A stretch of DNA of 64,000 bases from Nostoc linckia FACHB-104. GTDB taxonomy: Bacteria > Cyanobacteriota > Cyanobacteriia > Cyanobacteriales > Nostocaceae. The DNA is taken from positions 62,001 through 126,000 of the forward strand of contig NZ_JACJQJ010000020.1 of the NCBI RefSeq assembly GCF_014696615.1, written 5' to 3'. Position 1 is the first letter of the stretch. Each line of letters opens with the position of its first letter. The notes beneath the pieces are model-generated. The model worked only from the letters and a program-made list of their open reading frames with translations. It was not told the origin of the DNA and searched no databases. The translations under genes and the position numbers were made by a program. This document shows, one piece after another, positions 27,040 through 36,877 of this stretch.

Positions 27040-27072
27040 TTGGTGTGTTGCACTACGAGACAACACACGCTA
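27040..27072. repeat. dispersed inverted repeat TTGGTGTGTTG...CAACACAC (copy 1)
   Basis: GTGTGTTG pairs with CAACACAC around CACTACGAGA. A close copy lies at 59,927-59,960 with compensating changes (GCGTTGC / GCGCGACAACACAC). Confidence 0.7.
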
Positions 27073-27090
27073 CATCTTGACAAATTAATT

Positions 27091-28218
27091 TTAGACTTTA
27101 AAAAACCAGCGTTGGCGATACATGATTGCAGCGACGACCCACCAAAATAAAACTGTGACAAGGGCAAATAATAGTGAACCGTTGAAGGTTCCGGCCCAGG
27201 AAGCGAAGACATTTTGGTAAATCCAATTGTAGGTGCTGGGGGCTGTTTCACCAGTGCCGATGTTGGTTCTAACTAAGATTTTAATGAGTAAGACAGAAGC
27301 AACAAAAAGCGCGATCGCATTTAATCCCATAATCTCAAATGGTTTACTCCAGCGACGTATCTGTCTGACTTCGATCAGCTCGTAACAAGCAGCTAACAAC
27401 AGTAACGCCCAACCGCTAGTAAAGACAACATAGGAACTCGTCCAGATTTTTTTGTTGATGGGAAATGTCCACCCCCACGCCCAACCCACAATTAAGCAAC
27501 CAATTCCAAATAAAGCTAAGCCAATACTTATACGCGATTGTACTGTTTGAGAGCGTATCCAATTACCTGCAAAGTACCCAGCTAGGACACTAACAATTGC
27601 GGGAATCGTACTAAAAAATCCCTCTGGGTCGCCCATGAAGTTGAAGCCATCACCTTTGTACAGATGGGCTTTCGGTATAATTAAGCGGTCAATATATGCG
27701 CCAAGGTTGCCTTCCCTGGTGAGAACGCCAGCACCATAACCAGGTACGGGTAGATACATCATCGCCAGCCAATAGCCAATGAGTATGGCGGCGGCTAATA
27801 TCCATTGACCTTTACGCGGTAACTTCAGGACTATTAAGGAAGCAAATAGATAAGCCAGACCGATGCGTTGTAACACTCCCATCAACCGGATGCTGCTGAA
27901 ATCAAAAGTCCAAATCCCTTTATTCCAGAAACCATTGAGCAGCAAACCCAAAGCGAAGAGAATTGCCGCACGGCGCAAAATCCGCCAGTAAACAGCCGAT
28001 TGCGGTTTGTCCCCTTCGGTGTACTTTGACAGCGAGAAAGTCATCGCCACACCAATAATGAATAAGAAGAAGGGAAAAACCAAATCCGTTGGCGTGCAGC
28101 CGTTCCATGCGGCATGGTCTAAGGGAGGATATTTATCATCAGCAACTCCCGCCATATTGACGAGAATCATACCAGCGATAGTAATGCCTCGAAAAACATC
28201 TAGTGAGGTCAGGCGCAT
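27091..28218 (-). CDS. multi-pass acyltransferase-like membrane protein (HGSNAT/DUF5009-like)
   Basis: A 375-residue integral membrane protein with about ten hydrophobic helices. The N-terminus LTSLDVFRGITIAGMILVNM and the following LDHAAWNGCTPTDLVFPFFLFIIG are the marks of the heparan-alpha-glucosaminide N-acetyltransferase-like family, which moves acetyl groups across membranes; the His near the first loop is the candidate catalytic residue. Bacterial members have unproven substrates, probably cell-wall or surface sugars. It is a lone gene with a dispersed repeat just beyond its stop. Confidence 0.85.
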   Translation of the reverse strand: MRLTSLDVFRGITIAGMILVNMAGVADDKYPPLDHAAWNGCTPTDLVFPFFLFIIGVAMTFSLSKYTEGDKPQSAVYWRILRRAAILFALGLLLNGFWNKGIWTFDFSSIRLMGVLQRIGLAYLFASLIVLKLPRKGQWILAAAILIGYWLAMMYLPVPGYGAGVLTREGNLGAYIDRLIIPKAHLYKGDGFNFMGDPEGFFSTIPAIVSVLAGYFAGNWIRSQTVQSRISIGLALFGIGCLIVGWAWGWTFPINKKIWTSSYVVFTSGWALLLLAACYELIEVRQIRRWSKPFEIMGLNAIALFVASVLLIKILVRTNIGTGETAPSTYNWIYQNVFASWAGTFNGSLLFALVTVLFWWVVAAIMYRQRWFFKV

Positions 28219-28600
28219 AAAGAGAAATTTGTCTTTAGAGATCTAACATTACTCCTGCTAGTGCTGACGAGCAAGGAAAATATTCAGACAAACACAGAAG
28301 TTAAAATTTTTTAAACTCAAATTCAGCTATACCGCGATTTTTGCACAGATACAGTCAACCTGATTTTGTCATCCAGGTAAAAGTTGCGATCGCATCCCAT
28401 TTTTTACTCAACCAAGGCACTCTCAAGCAAACATTGAGCGTCAAGCCAAGATCACAGTATGTTTGCTAGAGTCTACCTCCCATAAGGCTTTGCATGAAAT
28501 ATCTAGCAGTACTCAAGTTACAAAACTAAACAAATTTCTCTGCAATCAATTAGAATCCCTAATAGTGTTTGAAACTTGAGTATTAATTTTTTTTAAGACT
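28219..28600. other. intergenic region, promoters only
   Basis: About 380 AT-rich bases between the divergent membrane protein and prxQ genes. I see one HIP1 site and no gene or structured element. Confidence 0.55.
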
Positions 28601-29062
28601 ATGCCAGTTAAAGTTGGAGATACTGCTCCTGATTTCAGCTTACCTGCTCAAAATGGTGAAACCGTTAGCCTGAGAGATTTTCGCGGTAAAAGTGCTGTTG
28701 TGCTGTACTTTTATCCCAAGGATGATACACCAGGATGTACTGCTGAATCTTGCGCTTTTCGCGATCGCTATGAAGTGTTTAAAAACGTCGGCGCTGAGGT
28801 GGTTGGTGTGAGTGGTGATTCTAATCAATCGCATCAGCAATTTGCTGCTAAGTACAATTTACCTTTTATTCTTTTGAGTGACAAAGGCGACAAAGTTCGC
28901 AAGGAATACGGCGCAACAGCAGCCTTTGGTTTATTACCTGGACGAGTCACCTATGTAATTGACCAACAGGGAGTTGTGCAATATGTTTTTGATTCAATGT
29001 TTAACTTTCAGGGTCATGTTGAAGAGGCTTTGAAAAAGCTGCAACAGCTGCAAGCTGTCTAA
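28601..29062 (+). CDS. prxQ: peroxiredoxin Q (BCP type)
   Basis: A 153-residue thiol peroxidase that reduces H2O2 and alkyl peroxides using thioredoxin. The active site [19 protein letters not shown] contains the peroxidatic Cys (about 46) and the resolving Cys five residues later, the PrxQ spacing. Upstream [16 protein letters not shown] is the standard thioredoxin-fold start. Monocistronic, with a strong hairpin after it. Confidence 0.95.
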   Translation: MPVKVGDTAPDFSLPAQNGETVSLRDFRGKSAVVLYFYPKDDTPGCTAESCAFRDRYEVFKNVGAEVVGVSGDSNQSHQQFAAKYNLPFILLSDKGDKVRKEYGATAAFGLLPGRVTYVIDQQGVVQYVFDSMFNFQGHVEEALKKLQQLQAV

Positions 29063-29090
29063 GCGACTCCCATAAATTATTCAGTTTGAA

Positions 29091-29152
29091 GTTGTTGACT
29101 GTTGACTGTTGACTGTTGACGGTTAACTGTGAACTGTCAGCAGTCAACAATT
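29091..29152. repeat. GTTGACT heptamer array with inverted tail
   Basis: GTTGACT units in tandem are followed by GGTTAACTGTGAACTGTCAGCAGTCAACAA, giving an imperfect palindrome like the block at 4,928-4,974. Confidence 0.8.
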
Positions 29153-29163
29153 CTTAAAAAGAG

Positions 29164-29197
29164 AGAAGGACAAGGGGAAACTCTCCCTTGTCCTTCT
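29164..29197. terminator. bidirectional terminator between prxQ and lrtA
   Basis: AGAAGGACAAGGG and CCCTTGTCCTTCT form a perfect 13-bp stem with an 8-nt loop, between convergent genes. T-rich sequence follows on the plus strand after a short gap. Confidence 0.75.
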
Positions 29198-29269
29198 TAT
29201 ATTGCTTGTCTTTTTATCCTCCGTGCCTGACGTTGCTGTTATATTTCTTAATAACCAATCCCTGGTTTC

Positions 29270-29932
29270 TCATTTAGCCAAAAACGGTTTTTCCGAAATG
29301 ACAAAATTAGCATTAGCTGTCTTGCCATTTTTACCATTGCTATGACCGTTAGTATGGCCATTGTTGTGACGTGGTTGAATTACACCGTAACCACCGTGGT
29401 TACGTTCATAAATTACGTTGATTTCACCTGTCTCAGAATTGAGGAACATATAAAAGTCATGCCCAACCATTTGCAGCTGTTCCAAAGCTTCTGTAACCGT
29501 CATTGGAGGCATTGAGAAGTACTTGGTGCGGACAATCTCGTTGGGTAATTCTGGAGTGCGATCGCCAATTAAATCTGCAACTACTGGTTGGGGAACTACT
29601 ACCTCATTAGTTGGTTGACTTTGAGTTTTCTTATCGTGTCGTCTTTCTTTATATTTACGCAGTTGACGAGCAATTTTATCTGCTACCAAGTCAATACTGG
29701 CATATAGATTTTCGCTGCTTTCCTCGGCACGGATGACGTTACCATTGGCATAAATAGTCACTTCAGCCGCCTGTCTGGGGTTAATTCGGGGATTGCGAGC
29801 TACGCTTAAATGCACATCCACTTCATTGGTGATGTTCTGAAAGTGACTAACTGCCTTTTCGATTTTTTGATGCACATAATCCCGAATCGCATCGGTGATT
29901 TCAATATTTTTGCCGTGGATGACAAGCTTCAT
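29270..29932 (-). CDS. lrtA: ribosome hibernation promoting factor, long form (LrtA)
   Basis: A 220-residue dark/starvation factor that dimerises 70S ribosomes. The N-terminal HPF/RaiA domain ([27 protein letters not shown], about 1-100) is followed by a linker. The C-terminal domain ([54 protein letters not shown], about 133-190) marks the long form. ATG 29932 follows a GGGAGAG ribosome site; a TTG 18 bases upstream is less likely. In Synechococcus lrtA is light-repressed through a long untranslated leader, and over 500 non-coding bases lie upstream here. Confidence 0.94.
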   Translation of the reverse strand: MKLVIHGKNIEITDAIRDYVHQKIEKAVSHFQNITNEVDVHLSVARNPRINPRQAAEVTIYANGNVIRAEESSENLYASIDLVADKIARQLRKYKERRHDKKTQSQPTNEVVVPQPVVADLIGDRTPELPNEIVRTKYFSMPPMTVTEALEQLQMVGHDFYMFLNSETGEINVIYERNHGGYGVIQPRHNNGHTNGHSNGKNGKTANANFVISEKPFLAK

Positions 29933-30562
29933 GTAAACTCTCCCGCTCAATATTTAATATGAATTGGTTTGGGTTTGTAACGAAATTGCGGTAAGGTCTA
30001 TCACTGTCGCCAAAACAATATTTGAAGCATTTTTATGTACTACCGATACGCCTACCATCATCATTGTTGTATCTTTATGACTGCGCGTTCTATTGATGAT
30101 TTTCTCTATCTCTGCATAGGTTTACAACTGGTTGTCAGGCAATTGATGAACCAAGGCGAGATACCTGATTGAGGTAGTCTAAGCAGCTTGTCCCTTACCT
30201 GCTAGGGATTTTGGAACAATCTTTACATAAATAGGAGTAGTTGTTCCGCTAATATTACAGGTGGTTTGCTCACGGGGGATAGAGAATACTCTTGTTGTCG
30301 ATGCAAACAATTTATTTATTTAGACGTCATCAGCCAGTGCATTTCTTCCTCTTGTTTGGCGTGATGCTTATTGCAGAAAATTCCTCCTAGAACCATTCAG
30401 GTTATATATTCAAACTAGCACTTTGTATTTTCTAACGCCAATTCCCTTGATGTTCCTTTAAGATCCTTTGCATAGCTTGACAATTGTTGACTCAAACTCG
30501 TCTACTTGAAATATATTTCGTCCCAAAACCAGTTGATTTTTGGTCTAATACGTAGTAAGCAA
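29933..30562. other. long leader/promoter region between lrtA and lipB
   Basis: About 630 bases between divergent genes without a convincing coding frame. On the lrtA side this is the right place for its known long 5' leader. A GGAACAA and TTGTTCC pair (about 30,211-30,247) could form a stem-loop. No further motif can be assigned. Confidence 0.5.
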
Positions 30563-31234
30563 ATGTATCGTCATCGCTGTTTGTTATATAACCAGGGATT
30601 GCTGCCTTATCTTGAAGCGCTAGAATGGCAGCGATCACTGATGCGCGATCGCATTCAAAATCCCCATCTCGATGACGTGCTAATTTTGCTAGAGCATCCC
30701 CCTGTCTATACTTTGGGACAAGGTGCTAAACCAGAATTTCTCAAATTTGACCCTGATCAAACTAAATTTGAAGTCCATAGAATCGAACGTGGCGGCGAAG
30801 TTACTTACCATTGTCCCGGTCAACTTGTAGGGTATCCAATTTTAAATCTGCAACGCCATCAAAAAGACTTGCATTGGTACTTGCGCCAACTAGAAGAAGT
30901 TTTAATTCGGGTATTAGCCGTTTACAACTTGCAAGGCGAAAGAATTCCCGGTTTTACAGGTGTTTGGGTAGAAGGACGTAAAGTGGCGGCGATTGGTATT
31001 AAAGTCAGCCGTTGGATGACAATGCACGGCTTTGCTTTCAATGTCTGTCCTGATATGACAGGCTTTAGCCAAATTGTCCCCTGTGGTATAGCCGATAAAC
31101 CTGTAGCCAGTTTAGCCGCATGGATTCCTGGCATTACCTGTGAACAAGTACGTCCCCAGATAGCAAAGTCCTTTGCGGAAGTTTTTGCAGTGGAATTGGT
31201 TGAATCCGTAGACAAGGAATTTCTCTATCAGTAG
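30563..31234 (+). CDS. lipB: octanoyltransferase LipB
   Basis: Transfers octanoyl from acyl carrier protein to lipoyl domains, the first step of lipoate synthesis. The 223-residue enzyme has [16 protein letters not shown], the [21 protein letters not shown] motif, the catalytic Lys in [20 protein letters not shown] and the catalytic Cys in [12 protein letters not shown] 30563 ([12 protein letters not shown]) is preferred; the frame is open to an upstream TTG at 30506, which adds a non-family extension. Confidence 0.94.
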   Translation: MYRHRCLLYNQGLLPYLEALEWQRSLMRDRIQNPHLDDVLILLEHPPVYTLGQGAKPEFLKFDPDQTKFEVHRIERGGEVTYHCPGQLVGYPILNLQRHQKDLHWYLRQLEEVLIRVLAVYNLQGERIPGFTGVWVEGRKVAAIGIKVSRWMTMHGFAFNVCPDMTGFSQIVPCGIADKPVASLAAWIPGITCEQVRPQIAKSFAEVFAVELVESVDKEFLYQ

Positions 31235-31247
31235 CAGTGTGGGGTTT

Positions 31248-31345
31248 GGTAATGGGTAATTGGGATTTCTCCCCCTTGCTCCCTGCCCCCTGCTCCCTTG
31301 CTTTCTCCCAATCCCCAATCCCCCTCATCTCCCTCATCCCCACCT
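31248..31345. repeat. pyrimidine-rich heptamer tract (CCCCTGCTCCC / CCCAATC types)
   Basis: Degenerate 7-bp units (CTCCCTG, CCCCAAT, CCCTCAT types) fill the space after lipB. Same repeat class as elsewhere in the window. Confidence 0.65.
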
Positions 31346-31536
31346 GGGCAATACTCACATATTTGTGTTTTAGTGGGTATTGCTAGAAAATTATTAATTT
31401 TCCAAAAATATTGGAGGATGAAGATATGAGGATTGCTATGATTTCCGTTTAAGGCTCAATGTCCAAGTTAGAATATGATTGTTTATCAACAAAATATACT
31501 AATTATTTTCGCTTTATTCTACTCTAAATTTAGCGT

Positions 31537-31737
31537 GTGAATTATCCAGGAACTGTACATATATATGCCCCAGCTATTGCTTCTTTGGAAGAACGGGACT
31601 GGAAAGCAATGACAGAATTGTTTGACAGGGAAGATAGTGAGGAAATTGAAGCGGATATCCTGAAAAGCTTGCTCTTCATGATACCTGAACCTTGTTGGGG
31701 AGACGATCCATTTGACTTCCTACGTGAATATCTTTAA
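31537..31737 (+). CDS. small acidic hypothetical protein
   Basis: A 66-residue acidic protein starting at GTG 31537. It reads like real protein (ASLEERDWKAMTELFDREDSEEIEADILKSLLFMIPEPCWGDDPFDFLREYL), with two predicted helices, and lacks signal or membrane segments. I do not recognise the family. The start codon has no strong ribosome site. It lies alone between lipB and the amino-acid transporter. Confidence 0.5.
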   Translation: MNYPGTVHIYAPAIASLEERDWKAMTELFDREDSEEIEADILKSLLFMIPEPCWGDDPFDFLREYL

Positions 31738-31926
31738 GTATTACTGAGTTCTGAGTAATTAATAAACATCAAATCAAAATCTATTTGTACGGTGTGCGAT
31801 CGCTGCAATACAGTACTAGTTATTTTAATTCTTAATAAAGTGTTTAGTAATGATAAATAAAATCAAAAAATCCCAGCATATCTTGACGATTTATTTTTGG
31901 CTGTAGGCTTATTACTCAGTAATTTA

Positions 31927-32685
31927 CTACTTACCTGCGCTGAGACGGCTGAGGAAAGTACGCAGGCGATCGCTTTGCGGATGAGTCAAAACTTCATGGG
32001 CTACACCTTCTTCTACCACCAGTCCTTGGTCTAAAAATATCACCCGATGTGCTACTTCTTTAGCAAATTGCATTTCATGGGTAACAACCACCATTGTCAT
32101 GCCTTCTGCAGCTAATTGTTGCATGACTTGCAAAACTTCACCTACCAATTCTGGATCTAAAGCGCTGGTAGGTTCATCAAATAGCATAATCTGAGGATTC
32201 ATACATAAACTACGGGCGATCGCTACTCGTTGTTTTTGTCCCCCAGAAAGTTGCTCAGGATAAGCAGATGCTTTATCAAAAAGACCGACTTTTTCAAGAT
32301 ACAATCCTGCTAATTGGGCGCTTTCTTTGGATGTTTTCCCTAAAACTTTGCGGGGGGAGAGTGTCAAATTCTCCAGTACACTGAGATGAGGAAAGAGATT
32401 AAATTGCTGGAAAACCATCCCTACTTGGGTTCTGAGTTCCCGCAATTGACCATAGTTAATTTCAGGGTGAGACAAGTCGATACCATTAACGACTAACCGC
32501 CCATGATTTATACTTTCTAAACGATTGAAACATCGTAGTAAAGTGCTTTTACCACAGCCAGAAGAACCAATCACCGCAACCACTTCTCCCCGGTTAATTT
32601 CTCCTGAGATACCTTTGAGGACTTTCAGAGAACCAAAGCTTTTTTCGAGATTTTCAAAAATAATTGCAGGGGTGGAATTATTCAT
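31927..32685 (-). CDS. polar amino-acid ABC transporter ATP-binding protein
   Basis: A 252-residue GlnQ/HisP-type ATPase. Walker A is GSSGCGKST (about 36-44), Q-loop [10 protein letters not shown], signature [15 protein letters not shown] and Walker [17 protein letters not shown], followed by switch THEM. ATG 32685 ([18 protein letters not shown]) is chosen; an upstream in-frame start would add 20 residues partly encoded by the palindrome at 32,718-32,737. The divergent neighbour encodes the matching binding-protein/permease fusion. Confidence 0.93.
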   Translation of the reverse strand: MNNSTPAIIFENLEKSFGSLKVLKGISGEINRGEVVAVIGSSGCGKSTLLRCFNRLESINHGRLVVNGIDLSHPEINYGQLRELRTQVGMVFQQFNLFPHLSVLENLTLSPRKVLGKTSKESAQLAGLYLEKVGLFDKASAYPEQLSGGQKQRVAIARSLCMNPQIMLFDEPTSALDPELVGEVLQVMQQLAAEGMTMVVVTHEMQFAKEVAHRVIFLDQGLVVEEGVAHEVLTHPQSDRLRTFLSRLSAGK

Positions 32686-32717
32686 AAAAGTTAAAGATAA
32701 AAAGTCAAAAATTGTAG

Positions 32718-32737
32718 AGACGCGATTAATCGCGTCT
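32718..32737. promoter_or_regulatory. 20-bp perfect palindrome in the divergent transporter promoter
   Basis: AGACGCGATTAATCGCGTCT is a perfect palindrome between the divergent ATPase and fusion genes. It could be an operator, but palindromes with this core are dispersed repeats in Nostoc genomes, so a repeat origin is equally likely. Confidence 0.5.
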
Positions 32738-32763
32738 GTCATCAAAAGTCAAGGAAAATAAAT

Positions 32764-34263
32764 ATGGCTGGATTTGCTTGGTGGCGTTGGTTAAATTCAT
32801 TTGTGGCTACAGCTTTGAGTTTATTGTTACTTGTAGGCTGTAGTGTTAATCCTAGTGTAGGAAAAACACTGCGGATAGCTAACGAACCAGCATTTCCACC
32901 TTTTGAGTTTCTGGGAACTGACGGTAAATCACAAGGCTTTTCTCTTGATTTGATGAATGCGATCGCAACTGCGGCTAATTTTAAAATTAATTTTCAGAGT
33001 ATACCTTTTGATGGCATTATCCCCGCTTTGCAAGCCAATACAGTAGATGCGGCGATTAGTTCAATCACGATTACTGAGGAAAGAGCAAAGACAGTTTCCT
33101 TTTCCCGTCCTTATTTTAAAGCTGGATTAGCGATCGCTATTAGCACCGACAATCAAGATATTACTAACTTTGAGAGTCTCAAAGATCAGAGAATCGCTGT
33201 TCAAATCGGCACTACAGGAGCGAAAAAAGCCCAGGAGATTCCTGGAGCCAAAATTCGCAGTTTTGATTCTGCACCTTTTGCCCTGCAAGAGTTAGCTAAT
33301 GGTAATGTTGATGCAGTGATTAACGATGCTCCAGTTACTTTATACGCAATTAATACAGGCAATCTCAAGGGACTGAAAGTAGTAGAACAATTGCTTACAG
33401 AAGAATATTACGGTATTGCAGCACCAAAGAACTCACCCAACCTTGCACTCATCAACGATGGGATTGATAAAATCCTGAAAAATGGCGCTTATGCTCAAAT
33501 TTACCAAAAATGGTTTAAAGCAGAGCCTCCAACTTTACCAGCAACAACACCCTTTGAAAACCAAAATAGCGAAATAAAGGGTATATTTGCCCCATTTGGC
33601 GTAATATTGCGGGCTTTACCAACTCTTTTACAAGGAGTATTGGTCACGCTGCAACTGACAATACTTTCTGTTGTGCTGGGTTTAGTAGGTGGTTCCCTTA
33701 TTGGTATTGTCCGCCTTTCCCGCATTAAACTGGTGCGTTGGCTAGCACGTGCTTACGTGGATTTCTTTCGCGGAACGCCTTTACTCGTGCAAATTTTTAT
33801 GATTTATTTTGGCATACCTGCGCTAACACAAGAATTGGGTATTACTTTCTCATTTGATCGCTTAGCTGCTGGAGTAGTTGCATTAACATTGAATAGCGCC
33901 GCCTATATTGCAGAAATTGTCCGCGCTGGGATTCAATCAATTGAACCAGGACAAGCAGAAGCCTCCCAATCCCTCGGATTAAGTGCTATACAAACCATGC
34001 GCTATGTAATTTTTCCCCAAGCTTTACGGCGAATGATTCCACCCTTAGGTAATGAATTTATTAGTTTATTGAAAGATACTAGCTTAGTTGCAGTAATCGG
34101 ATTTGAAGAATTGTTCCGCAAAGGACAATTGATTGTAGCAAATAACTATCGCGCCTTTGAAATTTATGCAGCTGTTGCTGTCGTTTATCTATGCTTAACA
34201 CTGCTTTCTTCCCAAGCATTTAGTCGTTTAGAAGCATGGATGAATCCCGTGAAACGCTCTTAG
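32764..34263 (+). CDS. amino-acid ABC transporter: binding protein fused to permease
   Basis: A 499-residue fusion of two transporter parts. After a lipoprotein signal (LSLLLLVGC, Cys about 26) a type 3 solute-binding domain runs to about 255 (LRIANEPAFPPFEFLGTDGKSQGFSLDLMNAIA). The permease domain (about 275-495) has TLQLTILSVVLGLVGGSLIG, the HisM/GlnP region YVDFFRGTPLLVQIFMIYFG and the EAA loop EAGQAEASQSLGLSAIQTMRYVIFPQ-like segment. The fusion tethers the binding protein to the membrane. Substrate probably glutamine or a related polar amino acid. The ATPase is encoded divergently. Confidence 0.93.
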   Translation: MAGFAWWRWLNSFVATALSLLLLVGCSVNPSVGKTLRIANEPAFPPFEFLGTDGKSQGFSLDLMNAIATAANFKINFQSIPFDGIIPALQANTVDAAISSITITEERAKTVSFSRPYFKAGLAIAISTDNQDITNFESLKDQRIAVQIGTTGAKKAQEIPGAKIRSFDSAPFALQELANGNVDAVINDAPVTLYAINTGNLKGLKVVEQLLTEEYYGIAAPKNSPNLALINDGIDKILKNGAYAQIYQKWFKAEPPTLPATTPFENQNSEIKGIFAPFGVILRALPTLLQGVLVTLQLTILSVVLGLVGGSLIGIVRLSRIKLVRWLARAYVDFFRGTPLLVQIFMIYFGIPALTQELGITFSFDRLAAGVVALTLNSAAYIAEIVRAGIQSIEPGQAEASQSLGLSAIQTMRYVIFPQALRRMIPPLGNEFISLLKDTSLVAVIGFEELFRKGQLIVANNYRAFEIYAAVAVVYLCLTLLSSQAFSRLEAWMNPVKRS

Positions 34264-34324
34264 TAATTATTAATTCGTAATTACAAGGCAAATTATTTTA
34301 ACCATCGATGAAGTATAGAGAAAT

Positions 34325-34371
34325 GCAGATAAACGCAGATTATTTATCGGCGTTCATCTGCGTTTATCTGC
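34325..34371. terminator. 16-bp perfect inverted repeat between convergent genes
   Basis: GCAGATAAACGCAGAT and ATCTGCGTTTATCTGC are exact complements with a 15-nt loop. It separates the fusion transporter gene from the oppositely oriented subtilase. It can act as a bidirectional terminator, or be one of the common dispersed GCAGATAAACGCAGAT repeats. Confidence 0.65.
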
Positions 34372-35903
34372 GGTTAAATATTCATGTTTTGCAACTACTC
34401 TACACTGGCTTTAATCTGAAAATCACCAGATCCTCGGTAAGCACGAACCATCACAAAATATTCACCGGGAAAGCTTGGTTGTATAGTAATTCGCTCATCA
34501 GGTGAACTGGTATATCCCCGGTAATCATATTCGTTGATAGTAGGCTGTTTGTCCTTCCGCGCATAAAGATCAAAATCTACTCCAGAAGGGCCATCGAGTT
34601 CTATCAATAATTTATTTTCTACCTGTACTCGATATGTTTTGGTATCACCAGTATCTTTCAAAGTTCCAGAAACGATTTTACCTATTGGTAGTTCGGGTAC
34701 TTGTGGGGGTTCTGGAGTTTCCAAAGCGTTGAGGATAGCAGGAACATTAATAACACCAAAACCATGACCATAATCAAACCCAATTCCACCTAAATCTTCT
34801 GCAGTGCGCCGCACGATTTGGCGCAGCTGCGCTGGTGGAAGTTCGGTGGGAGAATAAACGGTGCGAATAGCTGCTATGACACCAGCTGCTACAGGACAAG
34901 CTGCGGAAGTACCGTTGTCTTCTGAGTAAACGCCGGAACCAACGAAGTGAGTATAGGCGCAAATATCTGGCTTCTCTGGAGAAAGCCTGCCTGGCCCTTG
35001 GCTGGAATAACCTACACGCTCTTTTTTGTATGTTACACCAGCGACGCTTAAAACACTGGGGTGCGAATTTGCGCCATAAATTGCTCTGTCAGTAATTCCT
35101 GCACATTGCATTGAAGGACAGTCTGCACCGCAATTCCCCGCTGCAAAGAGGATATCAGCACCAGCATCCTCTAAACTTTCCACAATGATGTTAAAAGGAT
35201 GGTTGGGATTGTCGCTGTAGTTACCAGAATGACCTACAGGAAAATCCCAAGAAGGATTGTACATGCCCCAACTGTTATTTACTACTAGTGCGGGTTTGGG
35301 GTCGGGAGCTTGTGTGAGCATTTGCAACAAATTACTGAAAGCTTTCACAGCATCGCTCAAAAAACCTTCCATAACTGAGCCACCTGTAGCCTGTGACTGG
35401 AGGAGAGCATAGTCTAACAAGGTGTAGTTTGGTGCTGCGATCGCCACATCAAAGGCACACATTGTCCCATGATCGATAGTACCTTTCCCTGCTGTAATTC
35501 CTGGTATTGGTGTCCAGCTTTTTTCAGCATTCAACGGCGGATTTTTGCCTTTTCTTGTTAGATGCGCTACGTTCACTCCGGTATCAACAATGGCAACTAA
35601 AACGTTAGAGCCATCCATACCTCTAGCGCGCAATTGTGAGACATTTAATACATTTTCCACATCTATATGAGTACCTACAGCACTGGATGGACAGACAGCA
35701 AAAGTACTAATCTTTGGGTCTGAAAAAACACCAATAACATTTGGATCTGACTCGACAGATGCGGTTAAATCAGCTAAAGCACTCTCGTCTGCAACTTCAC
35801 CTCTAACTAAGTAACTGGAAACATCTGGTCGCGCATTACAGCAATTTTCAGGTAATTGAACCACAAACTCAACTAGAATGAAGAGATAATATTGTAAGAA
35901 TAG

Positions 35904-36877
35904 ATGCCAGTATCTTACTCAAAAGATTTGCGTGAGCGTGTGATTATGGCGTGGGAAGGGAAAGAAGGCTCTCAACGCCAGTTGGCCCAAAGATTTAAGG
36001 TCAGCTTGTCATTTGTTAGAAACCTACTGCGTCAGTATCGGACAAATGGACAAATCGAGGCAAAACGACGTGGAGGATATCAAAAGCCAACGATTCAAAA
36101 CGAGCATCTGGGACTGATCCAGTCTTTAGTTGAGGGGAAAAATGATTTGCTACTCAGAGAATTATGCGTAGGCGTAGCCCGCCGCAGGCATCGCTATGCA
36201 GAACGCACAGGGATAAGTGTAAGTATCACTACAATGCATCGTGCGGTAGAAAAATTAAACTTACGGTGTAAAAAAAAAGCGTCGTTAGCTAACGAGCAAG
36301 ACACCCCAAGAGTACAAGAGTTAAGACATGACTATCGCCGTTGGTTAGATAAAATTGATGTCAGAAATCTGATATTTGGAGATGTTGCTGGATTGAATTT
36401 ATCAATGTCACGCTTGTTGAAGAGAGCAGTCAATGGCGAAAGAGCAGTTGGTAGTATACCTGGAAGTAAGGGTGGGAACGTTTCTTTGATTGGAGCTTTC
36501 AGCCTTGATGGGCTGGTTGCAGCAATGACTGTACCAGGTAGTACAAATACAGATGTCTTCCTCACTTATGTAACTGAGGTCTTAGTACCTCAGTTATGGA
36601 AAGGAGCGATCGTGGTCATGGATAATCTCCGGGTTCATCACGCCGAACGAGTCAGAGTTGCGACCCTTGTCTGTTGGAGCAAAAGTCAAGTTTTTGCCCC
36701 CTTACTCTCCAGATTTATCTCCCATAGAACTGTGTTGGTCTAAACTCAAGCAATTTCTCCGTTCCTGTGAAGCACGAACACTAGAATCACGATGGCCTTG
36801 CAATGACTGAAGTTGTCAATTACATTACCGAAGATGATGCCTTCGGTTGGTTCAATCACTGTGGTCTATTTACCTGA
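35904..36877 (+). pseudogene. degraded IS630-family transposase
   Basis: Starts MPVSYSKDLRERVIMAWEGKEGSQRQLAQRF with a helix-turn-helix. The first catalytic Asp is likely in LIFGDVAGLNL and the second in VVMDNLRVHHAE. The frame breaks near 36,665: the true continuation (SVGAKVKFLPPYSPDLSPIE, carrying the third acidic residue) is in another frame. It breaks again near 36,795, after which TEVVNYITEDDAFGWFNHCGLFT and the TGA at 36,875-36,877 follow in a third position. Seven extra residues (around VGVARRR) come from a 21-bp repeat at 36,169-36,189. The enzyme is therefore dead unless frameshifting occurs. Confidence 0.9.
36166..36194. repeat. small dispersed repeat inserted in a HIP1 site
   Basis: The sequence is GCG, then 21 bases beginning TAGGCGTAGCCC and ending CGCAGGC, then ATCGC. 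Removing the 21 bases leaves exactly GCGATCGC and restores the transposase reading ELCDRYAERT. The unit is partly palindromic (GCGTAGGCGTAGCCC ... GCATCGC). It matches the type of 20-30 bp mobile repeats described from Nostoc genomes. Confidence 0.8.
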
